Shown here in pieces: positions 55,767 to 64,000 of a DNA stretch of 64,000 nt. The translations under genes were made by a program, and so were the position numbers. Source of the stretch: Xanthomonas bromi (lineage in GTDB: Bacteria > Pseudomonadota > Gammaproteobacteria > Xanthomonadales > Xanthomonadaceae). The notes under the pieces were generated by a model. It was not told where the DNA came from. It searched no databases and saw only the letters and a list, made by a program, of their open reading frames with translations. The first letter of the stretch is position 1; each line of letters begins with the position of its first letter. The DNA lies in the NCBI RefSeq assembly GCF_900092025.1, contig NZ_FLTX01000013.1:98167-162166 (forward strand), in the 5' to 3' direction.

Positions 55767-56450
55767 TCAGGCCGGGCGGCCGGCCGATAGCAGTTCCAGC
55801 GCGGCCTTGCCGGTGTCTGCTTGCGCTGCGTCGTCGCTCAGTCGTTCGGCTAATGCAGCCACGATGATGGCGTGGGCCTGGCGTAGCACGCTGTCGGCGT
55901 CGGCGCTGGCGTCCACCACGTGTTTGCCTGGCAATTCCAGTCCGGCAAAGATGGTGCGGCAGCGTTCCAGGTTGTCCTGGGTTTCGAAGTGGTTGGGCGC
56001 ATCGCCGCGGGCACGAATGCGGGCCAAGCCGGTGGGCGGGGGCAGGTCGAGCAGCAGCAGCACGTCCGGGCGCGGCGCGAAAGCGTTGCGCTCCAGCAGA
56101 TCGTCCAGCGGTAGACCGGCGGCGCCCTGGTAGGCGACCATCGAGGGGAAATAGCGGTCCAGAATCACGATGTCGCCGCGTGCCAGCGCGGGCGCGATCA
56201 GCGTGTCCACATGTTCGTGGCGGTCGTGGATCAGCAGTTCGGCTTCTTCGTCCGCACTCAGGCGGCCGGTGGCGGCGGACTGGCGCAGCTTGGTGCCCCA
56301 CGGGCCGTTGGTCGGCTCCTTGCTCAGCACGACGCGTGCGCCGGCGGCTTCCAGCGTGGTGGCCAGGCGGCGGGCGAGGGTGGTCTTGCCGGCGCCGTCG
56401 ATGCCTTCGATGGCGATCAGCAATCCGCCGGGCTTCAGTTCGATTGTCAT
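55767..56450 (-). CDS. thymidylate kinase-like protein (possible second tmk)
   Basis: A 227-residue dTMP kinase-fold protein. P-loop is GIDGAGKTT (residues 16-24), the substrate block is [14 protein letters not shown]. The segment after the P-loop reads [14 protein letters not shown], not the REPGGT motif of standard bacterial Tmk; this EPTNGPWG form is seen in another branch of thymidylate kinases. In Xanthomonas the housekeeping tmk usually sits with pabC, mltG and holB, which are absent here, so this may be a second enzyme. It should phosphorylate dTMP to dTDP. Confidence 0.8.
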   Translation of the reverse strand: MTIELKPGGLLIAIEGIDGAGKTTLARRLATTLEAAGARVVLSKEPTNGPWGTKLRQSAATGRLSADEEAELLIHDRHEHVDTLIAPALARGDIVILDRYFPSMVAYQGAAGLPLDDLLERNAFAPRPDVLLLLDLPPPTGLARIRARGDAPNHFETQDNLERCRTIFAGLELPGKHVVDASADADSVLRQAHAIIVAALAERLSDDAAQADTGKAALELLSAGRPA

Positions 56451-56911
56451 CGCGCTACTTTATCTGATCGTGGCGATAGACCCCTAGCCAGCGGCATCGC
56501 GATGGTGCGCGTGCAGCGGCAGCGGATGCGCTCGATGGCGAACAAGCAGCGGCCGAGCGAGGTGCATCCGCAAGCACGCATCGCGAGCGCTGCCGCAATG
56601 TGATGGGCCGCCATGCCGTGTGCATGGACACCCAAGGTCACGTATGGCGACATACCGCAAAAAAATTATCGCGGGTATGTCCTGTGTGATGTCGGAAACG
56701 TCCCGATGCCCTGGCCACTGACCGCCCCCCATACTTGATAAGTCAGACATCCGACACATTCGAATTACGACTGAGTCGCGTTTCTGGCTTCAAGGAAAAC
56801 GGACGCGTCGCCGCCACCCTAGAGGCGGCATCCCCCGCGTGACGCCCTTTCAGGCATCGTCGTGACCGGATTTCTTGTCTTGCTGGCCGTGCCGGCCGCA
56901 CGCGCAGGCGA
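56451..56911. other. gap with an A-rich inverted repeat
   Basis: About 460 bases without a supported gene. GACATACC (56649-56656) and GGTATGTC (56674-56681) form an 8-bp inverted repeat around an A-rich centre; a TGTCGGA/TCCGACA pair lies at about 56693 and 56749. These may be decayed mobile-element ends or an operator. Confidence 0.4.
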
Positions 56912-57438
56912 TCATGTGGTCGCCGACGTGTAGCGATAGGACAGCAGCGACTTCACCAAGAAGGTGATCTGGGTGGCCGAGCGCGCATCCACGCGCATGA
57001 CCGGGATGCGGAAGCCTTTGGCCACCAACGCATCGCGAAATGGCGGCACCAGGAAATCCTAGACTTCATCGGTCATGGTGATGCCCACCGCCAGGCTGGC
57101 CCGGGCGCGATATGCGAAAACTCGCGCAACAGCGCCAGCGTGGCACTGAGCATCTGCGGGTCGCGCGCGTTGGTCAGCACGATCACGCCCAGCGCGCCGT
57201 CGCACACCAGCGGCCACATGAAATCCAGGTATTTCTGGCCGGGCACGCCATAGACGTGCAGCAGCTCGCCGTCTTCCAGCTCGATCGAACTGTAGTCCAG
57301 CGCGACGGTGGTGTAGGTCTTGTCGTTAAGCGGCATTTCGGTGCTGACCGGCTCGACATCGGAGATGGCGCGCACTGCGGTGGTCTTGCCGGCGCCCATG
57401 CCGCCGACGAACACCAGCTTGTTGGCCGGAAGGCTCAT
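56912..57438 (-). pseudogene. broken Ras-like small GTPase (MglA-like)
   Basis: The ATG at 57438 opens MSLPANKLVFVGGMGAGKTT (P-loop GGMGAGKTT) and continues with MPLNDKTYTTVALDYSSIEL, HVYGVPGQKYLDFMW and VIVLTNARDP. After LLREFSHIAPG the frame shifts near 57105; the rest, SLAVGITMTDEV and then DFLVPPFRDALVAKGFRIPV and KSLLSYRY, is in another frame with an internal TAG near 57064. The two lesions remove the C-terminus. An intact copy would be a MglA/CvnD-type GTPase working with roadblock proteins. Its start overlaps the upstream gene by ATGA. Confidence 0.82.
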
Positions 57439-58252
57439 GACTGCGCCTGGAAGAGGGAAAGGCCGAACCGACATGCGACCCAGGAAAAGAATCGCGTGTT
57501 GCCGCTGTCCGGGCGATGCTGCGTTGCAGGCACAGGAATCTCCGCAGTCTGGGCAAGGCCGCTGGCGAGTGCAGCGGCGAACAGGCATTCCACCGTTTGC
57601 AGCGGCAGCTTGCAAGCACTGGCCAGCGCCTGCGGGCGCCACGGGCGCGCATGCAGGTGGGCAATGGCGAGCAATCGGGCCGGCGAACTGGTTTCTGCGC
57701 TCAGCTCCGGCCATTGGCGCAGTTGCAGCGCATGGCTGGGCTCCACTGCCGGCAGTGCCCGGCGCAGATGCTCGGGCAGGGCGAAAAACAGCGCTTCGAA
57801 TGAAAGACGTTGGGGTAACGCAGTGCCAGCAAGGTCCGGCACGGCTTGCCAGTCCGAGCGGTCCAGCGCGGCGATCACGTCGGCCAGCGCCACGCCAGCC
57901 GGTAACTGTACGCAGCCATTGATCGGGTCCACATGCACCTGCAATTGCGCATGCTGCAGCATCACGGCGCCGGTGCCGAATTCGCCGCGGCAATGCCGCA
58001 GCAACAACGCCGGCTCCGCCACCGGGGTGGCGTGCGGCGAGGACAACAGCATGCGCACCTGTTCGTTGAGGTCGCGCACGGTGGCGCCGTGCTTGATCCA
58101 CGCGCCGGCCATGGGCGTGCGCGACACCACCAGCACACGTACCGGTTGGCCCTGCAGCGCCTGCCAGGCGGCCAAGCCATCGGCGCTCGTGTGGTGTGCA
58201 GCAGGTCCAGGCCGGCCGTGGCGACCCGCATGGCGTCGATGGGTGTGGTCAT
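57435..58252 (-). pseudogene. broken third gene of the roadblock/GTPase operon
   Basis: The ATG at 58252 opens MTTPIDAMRVATAGLDLLHT, then the frame must shift near 58195 to read SADGLAAWQALQGQPVRVLV and continue to the TGA at 57435-57437. The protein is about 270 residues, with a possible winged-helix-like C-terminal part (SSPARLLAIAHLHARPWRPQ, then ALASACKLPLQTVECLFAAA). Position between roadblock and GTPase genes suggests a DUF742-like adaptor as in Streptomyces conservons. The single frameshift makes it inactive, unless it is a sequencing error. Confidence 0.7.
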
Positions 58253-58348
58253 GAGCTGGCGCCAGGGCGGCACAGTGAGAGCGGGATACCTGCCGGTACG
58301 CACCGCCAGACGGGGGGCAGGCGATGCGTTTGCACCGCGCTGCAGGCA

Positions 58349-58708
58349 TCAACCGAAATCGAGGGTCTTTTCGAACGCCTTGAGCTCGTGACGCGCGATG
58401 GCCAGATTGGCCTTGGCACGGTCCAGCACCACGTACAAGAACAGCGTGTCGTTGCTTTCGAGCGGACGCAGCAGGTGGTACTGGCGCGCAAGCGTGATCA
58501 GGATGTCTTCGATGGTGTCGTTCAGACAGAGCTGTTCGGCGATGCGGCGTTTGGCACGCACCACTTCGGTATTGCCGGCCGCCGCCAATTCCAGGTTGAG
58601 CTCGGCACCGCCGGTCATGCCCAGTGCCATGCCGCTGTCGCTATCGACCAGCGCTGCGCCGACGAAGCCGGCCAGCGAATGCAGGTGTTCCAGATTGAGT
58701 GTCGACAC
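58349..58708 (-). CDS. roadblock/LC7-domain protein
   Basis: A 119-residue protein. It resembles the MglB/roadblock fold: LHSLAGFVGAALVDSDSGMA, then VVRAKRRIAEQLCLNDTIED and QYHLLRPLESNDTLFLYVVL. Roadblock proteins are GTPase-activating partners of MglA-type GTPases and set cell polarity or pilus activity. Intact. It lies downstream of a second roadblock gene and upstream of the broken adaptor and GTPase genes. Confidence 0.75.
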   Translation of the reverse strand: MSTLNLEHLHSLAGFVGAALVDSDSGMALGMTGGAELNLELAAAGNTEVVRAKRRIAEQLCLNDTIEDILITLARQYHLLRPLESNDTLFLYVVLDRAKANLAIARHELKAFEKTLDFG

Positions 58709-58771
58709 GGGTCGTCCTTACAAGTGGTGAGTAAAGCGTGCCTTGCGGAATGTACGAACAGTGCCAGGCGC

Positions 58772-59224
58772 TCAGCCTTGCGGCGGCGTCAACACGGTGG
58801 CGAGGCGGCCGGCGCAATCGCGTGCGTTGAACAGCAGCGCAGCGGCATTGATGTCGCTGCCGCCCACGGCGGTGAGGGTCAGCGGTTTGTCGGCGCGGAT
58901 GCGGATCAACACCAGCTGCCCGGCACGCGTGCTGATGGTGGCGTAATCGGCGTCCTTCAGGCTGGATTCGCGCGCCAGGGTCTCGCCCAGGGTCAGGAAC
59001 GAATCGGCCATGGCGGCAAGCCGGCGACCGTCTACATCCAGGCTGGATTGCTCGGTAATGGCGCGCCCGTCGGCGGTGGAGAGCATCAACAGACGGATAC
59101 CCGGCTCACGTTCGATGGTCTGCGCAAACGCCTGCCCGATGCGCTGCAGATCGTACAAATGCGACGCCTGCGGGACTTCGCCCACGGCAGCCTTGACGAC
59201 CTGGTTGACGGCGTTATGCGGCAT
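58772..59224 (-). CDS. roadblock/LC7-domain protein
   Basis: A 150-residue protein from the ATG at 59224 (MPHNAVNQVVKAAVGEV); GGGAG lies upstream. The roadblock core is IRLLMLSTADGRAITEQSSL, then LAAMADSFLTLGETLARESS and LVLIRIRADKPLTLTAVGGS. It is the first gene of the operon. The longer frame to 59494 is a shadow. Intact, though its GTPase partner downstream is broken. Confidence 0.8.
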   Translation of the reverse strand: MPHNAVNQVVKAAVGEVPQASHLYDLQRIGQAFAQTIEREPGIRLLMLSTADGRAITEQSSLDVDGRRLAAMADSFLTLGETLARESSLKDADYATISTRAGQLVLIRIRADKPLTLTAVGGSDINAAALLFNARDCAGRLATVLTPPQG

Positions 59225-59545
59225 GAAATCTCCCTGTTGCGTGATGGGCCGAACGCTTGCATGAGCGGTGTGCTGCACCGGGCGGCGCACCCCACCACCC
59301 GGATCCGCGCAGGCCGTCACGCCCGCCGGTGTCGCTTGACGGGACGGTCCGACAGACACGATCTGCAACGTCCGGTGCGCCACAACCTGCGATGGCACGT
59401 CACGGTAGCGGTGTGGCGAGGCAGATCTAAACCTCCGCCTTGGGTCGCACCGTTCAGCACAAGCCGCAGGCCGTGCTGCGCTGCCGCGCGTCACTGTGCG
59501 GGCGGGCCATTAGACTGCTAGGTTTTATCGATGCTGGAGCAATGC

Positions 59546-60469
59546 ATGGCAACGCAGTACCTGCCGGTTTCCTTGATTGGCGTTCCTACCGACATCGGCG
59601 CCGGCCACCGTGGCGCGCGCATGGGGCCGGAGGCGCTACGCATCGCCGGTCTGCAGGAGGCGCTGGTCGGTCGTGGCGTGGAGGTGCGCGATCTGGGCAA
59701 TCTGGATGGTCCGCGCAACCCCTGGCAGGCGCCACAGGCCGGCTACCGGCATCTGGATGAAGTGGTGGCCTGGAACCAGGCGCTGATGGATGCCAGCTAC
59801 GCCGAACTGCATGCAGGACGCATGCCGATCATGCTGGGGGGCGACCACTGCCTGGGCATCGGCTCGATTACGGCGGTGGCCAACTATTGCCGCGAGCAGG
59901 GCCGGCCGCTGCGGGTGCTGTGGCTGGATGCGCACTCGGACTTCAACACCAGCGAGGTGACGCCCTCGGGCAACGTGCACGGCATGCCCGTGGCCTGCCT
60001 GTGCGGGCTGGGCCCAAAGGCGCTGACCCATCTGGGAGGCAGTGCGCCAGCGCTGTTGCCTGAGCAGGTGCGCCAGATCGGCATCCGCTCGGTGGACCCG
60101 GAGGAGAAGCGCCTGATCAAGCAGCACCGCATCGATGTGTACGACATGCGCTACATCGACGAAGCCGGCATGAAGCGCACCATGGAAGCCGCGCTGCAGG
60201 GCATGAGCGCCGACACCCATCTGCATGTGAGTTTCGATGTGGATTTCCTCGACCCCAGCATCGCGCCGGGCGTGGGCACCACGGTGCCCGGTGGCCCCAA
60301 CTACCGCGAGGCGCAGCTGGTGATGGAGATGATTGCCGACACCGGGCGCATGGGGTCGTTGGATATCGTCGAGCTCAACCCGGTGTTGGACAACCGCAAT
60401 GCCACCGCCGAACTGGCGGTGGATCTGGTCGAAAGCCTGTTCGGCAAGTCGACCCTGATGCGGGATTGA
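59546..60469 (+). CDS. rocF: arginase
   Basis: A 307-residue arginase, which hydrolyses L-arginine to ornithine and urea. The dinuclear manganese ligands are H101 (GGDHCLGIGS), D128, H130 and D132 (WLDAHSDFNT), and D231 and D233 (SFDVDFLDPS). The N-terminus MATQYLPVSLIGVPTDIGAG is typical. The ATG at 59546 has GGAG upstream and is preferred over the ATG at 59531. Length is normal. Confidence 0.93.
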   Translation: MATQYLPVSLIGVPTDIGAGHRGARMGPEALRIAGLQEALVGRGVEVRDLGNLDGPRNPWQAPQAGYRHLDEVVAWNQALMDASYAELHAGRMPIMLGGDHCLGIGSITAVANYCREQGRPLRVLWLDAHSDFNTSEVTPSGNVHGMPVACLCGLGPKALTHLGGSAPALLPEQVRQIGIRSVDPEEKRLIKQHRIDVYDMRYIDEAGMKRTMEAALQGMSADTHLHVSFDVDFLDPSIAPGVGTTVPGGPNYREAQLVMEMIADTGRMGSLDIVELNPVLDNRNATAELAVDLVESLFGKSTLMRD

Positions 60470-60577
60470 TCCAGCGCTGAACGCGGAGCGCTGCCGTTCA
60501 CATCAAATCCACGTCCGCGCAGTCAGATTTGGCGCCAAGCGAGGTGCGCTGGCACCGTTACACAACGAGGACAAGCG

Positions 60578-60730
60578 ATGAAGCGACTGCTGACACTGAT
60601 GGTGCTGGGCCTGTTTTCGGCCGGCGTGATGACGGGCTGCAACACCGTGGCCGGCGCCGGCAAGGACATGCGGGGTGCGGGCGACAAGGTCGAGAAAACG
60701 GCAGAAAAATGCAGCGACGGTAAGTGCTGA
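60578..60730 (+). CDS. entericidin-like lipoprotein 1
   Basis: A 50-residue lipoprotein, too short for standard ORF calls. The sequence is MKRLLTLMVLGLFSAGVMTG, then a lipobox Cys and NTVAGAGKDMRGAGDKVEKT, ending in two more Cys. GAGG precedes the ATG. The NTVAGAGKD block matches entericidin A/B lipoproteins, a small outer-membrane pair linked to programmed lysis or stress in E. coli. It precedes a second copy. Confidence 0.85.
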   Translation: MKRLLTLMVLGLFSAGVMTGCNTVAGAGKDMRGAGDKVEKTAEKCSDGKC

Positions 60731-60803
60731 TGCGTCACATCGCGTTTCCTGTTGAACTGATTGATCTGCGGCAATGCGCCGCTTTACCCATGAGGAGTCT
60801 GTT

Positions 60804-60938
60804 ATGAAGCGTGCAATTGTGCTGCTGGTGCTGTCGATGTTGTCGGTTGGCATGCTGTCGGGTTGCAACACCGTCGCAGGTGCCGGCAAGGACGTGCAGG
60901 GCGCTGGCGAGAAAGTGGAAGACGCAGCGCGTAAGTAA
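60804..60938 (+). CDS. entericidin-like lipoprotein 2
   Basis: A 44-residue lipoprotein: MKRAIVLLVLSMLSVGMLSG, lipobox Cys, then NTVAGAGKDVQGAGEKVEDA. GAGGAG lies upstream. It is a close paralogue of the previous gene, differing in the last residues (no extra Cys), as in the ecnA/ecnB pair. A strong terminator follows. Confidence 0.87.
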   Translation: MKRAIVLLVLSMLSVGMLSGCNTVAGAGKDVQGAGEKVEDAARK

Positions 60939-60956
60939 TCTGACGCCGCATGCAAG

Positions 60957-60983
60957 AAAAACGGGCCGCAAGGCCCGTTTTTT
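60957..60983 (+). terminator. rho-independent terminator after entericidin 2
   Basis: ACGGGCC (60961-60967) and GGCCCGT (60972-60978) form a stem with a four-base loop, flanked by A's and followed by T's to 60983. Confidence 0.93.
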
Positions 60984-61178
60984 GTGGGCGATTGCCCGTC
61001 GGGCCTGACGTCGGACCACGGTGCATTCGGCAGTTCGCGTGCTGCAGGGCAGGCCGGGTCAATCGGTAACGGTTCAGTGCAGTGATCGGCGGCTTGACAC
61101 CTTTTGATCCATCACGAACGCCGACTTGGTCAGTCTGGTACCACGGTCAATCGCGGCCGCATCAAGCGGAGTCATCGC

Positions 61179-61388
61179 ATGAACACTGACATCATTTCCG
61201 GCAAGTGGACCCAGCTGAAGGGCAAGGCGCAAGCCAAGTGGGGCGACCTCACCGACGACGATTTCAAGGTTGCCGAAGGCAATGCCGAATATCTACAAGG
61301 CAAGCTCCAGGAGCGCTATGGCTGGGATCGCGACCGCGCCCAGACCGAAGTGCGCGCGTTTGAAAAGTCGCTGCACGACGAGCCCTGA
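61179..61388 (+). CDS. CsbD-family stress protein
   Basis: A 69-residue protein from the ATG at 61179: [20 protein letters not shown] and [20 protein letters not shown], ending in [18 protein letters not shown]. CsbD proteins are small general-stress proteins in many bacteria; role unknown. It follows the entericidins and may belong to the same stress response. A terminator follows. Confidence 0.9.
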   Translation: MNTDIISGKWTQLKGKAQAKWGDLTDDDFKVAEGNAEYLQGKLQERYGWDRDRAQTEVRAFEKSLHDEP

Positions 61389-61433
61389 CGGCGCGCTGTC
61401 CTGCTGCCCGATGAGGCGAGCAGGGTGCAGACG

Positions 61434-61459
61434 ACGGGCCGCCCAGTGCGGCCCGTTTT
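61434..61459 (+). terminator. rho-independent terminator after csbD
   Basis: ACGGGCCGC (61434-61442) pairs with GCGGCCCGT (61448-61456), loop of five bases, followed by TTT. Confidence 0.9.
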
Positions 61460-61557
61460 GCGTTCCGGCGCCGGGAGCGCCATCTGAGGGGAATGTGCGG
61501 CGATGGTGGACGTGCGGAACCGCTAAACTTGGGGGCTGACTCCCTGGCAATACGCAG

Positions 61558-62847
61558 ATGACCACTCGTGTCCTTACCGGCATCACCACGTCCGGCACCC
61601 CGCATCTGGGCAATTACGTCGGTGCGATCCGCCCGGCCATCCAGGCCAGCGCGGGCGCCGACACCGAGAGCTTCTATTTCCTCGCCGACCTGCACAGTCT
61701 GATCAAGGCGCAGGACCCGGCGCGGACGCAGCGTTCGACGCTGGAAATTGCGGCCACCTGGCTTGCCTGCGGTCTGGACCCGGACAAGGTGTGGTTCTAT
61801 CGGCAATCCGACGTGCCCGAAACCACCGAGTTGATGTGGCTGCTGACTTGCGTGGCCGGCAAGGGCATCCTCAACCGCGCGCATGCCTACAAGGCGGCGG
61901 TGGACAAGAACCGCGCCGAGGGTGAGGACGAAGATGCCGGCGTCACCGCAGGTTTGTTCATGTATCCGGTGCTGATGGCGGCCGATATCCTGATCTTCAA
62001 TGCGCACAAGGTGCCGGTGGGGCGCGATCAGATCCAGCACATCGAAATGGCGCGCGATTTCGCGCAGCGTTTCAACCATGTTTACGGGCGCGACTTTTTC
62101 ACCTTGCCCGAAGCGGTGATCGACGAGCAGGTCTCCACCTTGCCGGGCCTGGACGGCCGCAAGATGAGCAAGAGCTACAGCAATACGATTCCGCTGTTTG
62201 CACCGCGCGAGGAATTGCGCAAGCTGGTGTTTTCTATCCTCACCGATTCGCGCGCGCCGGGCGAAGCGAAGGATACGCAGGGATCGGCGTTATTTCAGCT
62301 GTATCAGGCATTCGCCACGCCGCAGGAATCTGCGGCATTCGCGCAGGCATTCGCCGACGGCATCGGCTGGGGCGACGCGAAGCAGCAGTTGTTCGAACGG
62401 ATCGACCAGGAGATTACGCCGCTGCGCGCGCGCTACGAGGCGTTGATGGCAGAGCCGGCCAAGATCGAAGCGATTTTGCGTGCCGGCGGCGCACGCCTGC
62501 GTGCGCGCCATGCCACCCCGCTGCTGGCCGAGCTGCGCGATGCGGTGGGCCTGCGCGATCTGTCCAGTCAGGCCGGCTCAACGGCGAGCGAGGTTGGCGA
62601 AAGGATCGTGCTGCCGATGTTCAAGCAATACCGCGAGAGCGATGGCCAGTTCTATTTCAAGTTGAACGACGGCGCGGGTGCATTGCTGTTGCAGAGCGAT
62701 GGCTTCGCTTCGCCACGCGATGCCGGGCAATTGATCGGGCGGCTGAAACAGGCCGTGCAGGCCAGCGACCTGCAACTGCCTGGCGTGCATGCGCAAGTGG
62801 ATGCGGACGTGATTCTTGCTGCGATGCGCGCCTTGCGCGAGACATGA
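61558..62847 (+). CDS. trpS: tryptophan-tRNA ligase with C-terminal extension
   Basis: A 429-residue class I synthetase that charges tRNA-Trp. The HIGH-like motif is PHLGNYVGA and KMSKS is at residues 202-206 (GRKMSKSYSN). The catalytic and anticodon domains end near 335; E. coli TrpS ends there. An extra 90 residues follow, with SDGQFYFKLNDGAGALLLQS and DGFASPRDAGQLIGRLKQAV, which looks like a DUF1508/YegP-type unit. The start and length fit xanthomonad TrpS. Confidence 0.93.
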   Translation: MTTRVLTGITTSGTPHLGNYVGAIRPAIQASAGADTESFYFLADLHSLIKAQDPARTQRSTLEIAATWLACGLDPDKVWFYRQSDVPETTELMWLLTCVAGKGILNRAHAYKAAVDKNRAEGEDEDAGVTAGLFMYPVLMAADILIFNAHKVPVGRDQIQHIEMARDFAQRFNHVYGRDFFTLPEAVIDEQVSTLPGLDGRKMSKSYSNTIPLFAPREELRKLVFSILTDSRAPGEAKDTQGSALFQLYQAFATPQESAAFAQAFADGIGWGDAKQQLFERIDQEITPLRARYEALMAEPAKIEAILRAGGARLRARHATPLLAELRDAVGLRDLSSQAGSTASEVGERIVLPMFKQYRESDGQFYFKLNDGAGALLLQSDGFASPRDAGQLIGRLKQAVQASDLQLPGVHAQVDADVILAAMRALRET

Positions 62848-62977
62848 TCGACATGACACTGCAGGCGTAGCTGTTCGCTATGGGGAGCTGCGTTCTGTTG
62901 TGCCAGTGGCGACATGTACGACAGCGACGCACTGCTTGGGCCTACACTGCAGTCCCTACAGCAGCTGCGGGGTGCGA

Positions 62978-63922
62978 ATGACAGCAATGGCCGAGTTCAA
63001 CATCCACACCATCGATACCGGCTTTGGTGGCGTGCAATTCGATGCGGCGTATTTGATCGTCGAAGCGCAACGGGGTGCCTTGATCGATTGCGGCACCTCA
63101 CTGTCGGTGCCGCATTTGCTGGCCGCAGTGCACGCGGCCGGGTTGGCGCCGGCGCAGGTGGAGTGGTTGATCCTGACCCATGTGCATCTTGACCATGCCG
63201 GCGGTGCAGGGGCCTTATTGCAGCACCTTCCCAATGCGCAGGTGCTGGTGCATCCGCGCGGTGCGCCGCATTTGATCGATCCTGCTCGGCTGATTGCCGG
63301 TGCCACTGCGGTGTATGGCGAGGCGGAAATGGCGCGCAGCTACGGCGTCATTGAGCCGGTGCCGGCCGAGCGTGTCATCGAGGCGGCCGAGGGTCATACC
63401 GTGATGCTGGGCGAGCGCGCGCTGCGCACCATCGAGACCCCGGGGCATGCGCGCCATCATCTGTGCGTGTGGGATGCGCGTAGCCGTAGCTGGTTCACCG
63501 GCGACACCTTCGGCCTGTCGTATCGTCAGTTGGACAGTGCGCGTGGCGCCTTCATCCTGCCGACCTCTTCGCCGGTGCAGTTCGAGCCCGAGGCGATGCT
63601 GCAGTCGATCGCGCGGCTGATGGACACCGCGCCGGAGGCGATGTACCTCACCCATTACGGCCGTGTCGCATCGCCGGCACCGTTGGCGCAGGCGTTGGGC
63701 GAGCAGATTCATGCGATGACCGAGATTGCGCTGGGCTGCGCGCAACGTCCGGACCGGCATCGCTGCATGGTGGCGGCGTTGACCGCGTTGTATCTGGAAC
63801 GTGCGCGCCAACATGGATGCCGGTTGGACGATGCGGCGGTGGAGCAGTTGCTGGCCATCGATATCGAACTCAATGCGCAAGGGCTGGGGTGTTGGCTGGA
63901 TCGTGCAGCGCGCACGCGTTAG
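62978..63922 (+). CDS. metallo-beta-lactamase-fold hydrolase
   Basis: A 314-residue MBL-fold protein. The zinc motif is THVHLDHAGG (H68, H70, D72, H73), followed by GHARHHLCVWD and WFTGDTFGLSYRQ. It should hydrolyse a thioester, phosphodiester or lactone; the substrate is not clear. The ATG at 62978 (MTAMAEFN) is chosen; an internal ATG at 62987 is equally possible. No signal peptide. The last gene in the window. Confidence 0.87.
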   Translation: MTAMAEFNIHTIDTGFGGVQFDAAYLIVEAQRGALIDCGTSLSVPHLLAAVHAAGLAPAQVEWLILTHVHLDHAGGAGALLQHLPNAQVLVHPRGAPHLIDPARLIAGATAVYGEAEMARSYGVIEPVPAERVIEAAEGHTVMLGERALRTIETPGHARHHLCVWDARSRSWFTGDTFGLSYRQLDSARGAFILPTSSPVQFEPEAMLQSIARLMDTAPEAMYLTHYGRVASPAPLAQALGEQIHAMTEIALGCAQRPDRHRCMVAALTALYLERARQHGCRLDDAAVEQLLAIDIELNAQGLGCWLDRAARTR

Positions 63923-64000
63923 CGTTCCCGGAGCGGCTGACAATTTCTCTCGAACGCTTTAGGGAAGGCCTGAACAACTCACCGAACCCCTCAAATCCAG
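63923..64000. other. right-edge non-coding tail
   Basis: 78 bases after the last gene. It contains one CTGAAC hexamer (about 63971). No gene starts before the edge. Confidence 0.4.

Overview
The window is GC-rich, densely coded gammaproteobacterial chromosome. Gene content points to Xanthomonas (Lysobacteraceae): a TonB-dependent receptor/flavin-dependent halogenase/SapC/cupin locus, periplasmic KatB catalase with an ankyrin partner, phoP-phoQ behind a small PepSY-like gene, DUF1800/DUF1501 secreted pairs, S9B dipeptidyl peptidase, and the REP-like intergenic palindromes common in xanthomonads. No prophage, integrase, intact insertion sequence, CRISPR array or rRNA was seen. The genus call rests on recognising proteins by eye, not on a search.

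Layout. 1-1.6 kb: end of a flavodoxin-like gene, a thioredoxin, a DUF3592 protein and a thioesterase. 1.7-7 kb: a membrane protein, a 121-bp tandem repeat array, panE, an AT-richer HEPN-like gene behind an ABC-2 exporter pair, and a ferredoxin-NADP reductase. 7.1-8.5 kb: divergent Ni/Co efflux pump and RcnR-type repressor. 8.9-13.4 kb: membrane protein, XRE regulator, lipoprotein hydrolase and NatAB-like exporter, all on one strand. 13.5-21.2 kb: TonB-like lipoprotein, then halogenase, cupin, SapC and TonB receptor. 21.5-28.8 kb: GST, DPP-IV-like peptidase, a broken Coa1-like gene, a DUF885 peptidase and small secreted proteins. 29-40 kb: hemB, a LysR remnant, a secreted nuclease, a PepSY/flavodoxin/reductase fusion, a PD40 protein, aroE and dinG. 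40.5-51 kb: katB-ankB, dusA, phoPQ and DUF1800/DUF1501. 51-59.3 kb: mtfA, birA-coaX-SPOR, tRNA-Thr, a thymidylate kinase and a partly broken small-GTPase/roadblock operon. 59.5-64 kb: arginase, two entericidins, CsbD, trpS and a metallo-beta-lactamase-fold protein.

How the genes work together. Most of the window is housekeeping plus envelope and stress functions: metal efflux, peroxide defence, Mg2+/peptide sensing by PhoPQ, outer-membrane uptake and peptide degradation. Four clusters carry the most interest. One is the receptor-halogenase locus, whose receptor gene ends in a perfect 15-bp hairpin. The second is the Ras-like GTPase/roadblock operon, in which both roadblock genes are intact but the GTPase and its neighbour carry frameshifts. 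The third is the phoPQ upstream region, where the hexamer CTGAAC recurs, partly as a perfect dyad. The fourth is the HEPN-like gene that abuts an ABC exporter. Several decayed genes (Coa1-like, LysR C-terminus, GTPase, its neighbour, possibly a small secreted protein) show active gene erosion in this strain.
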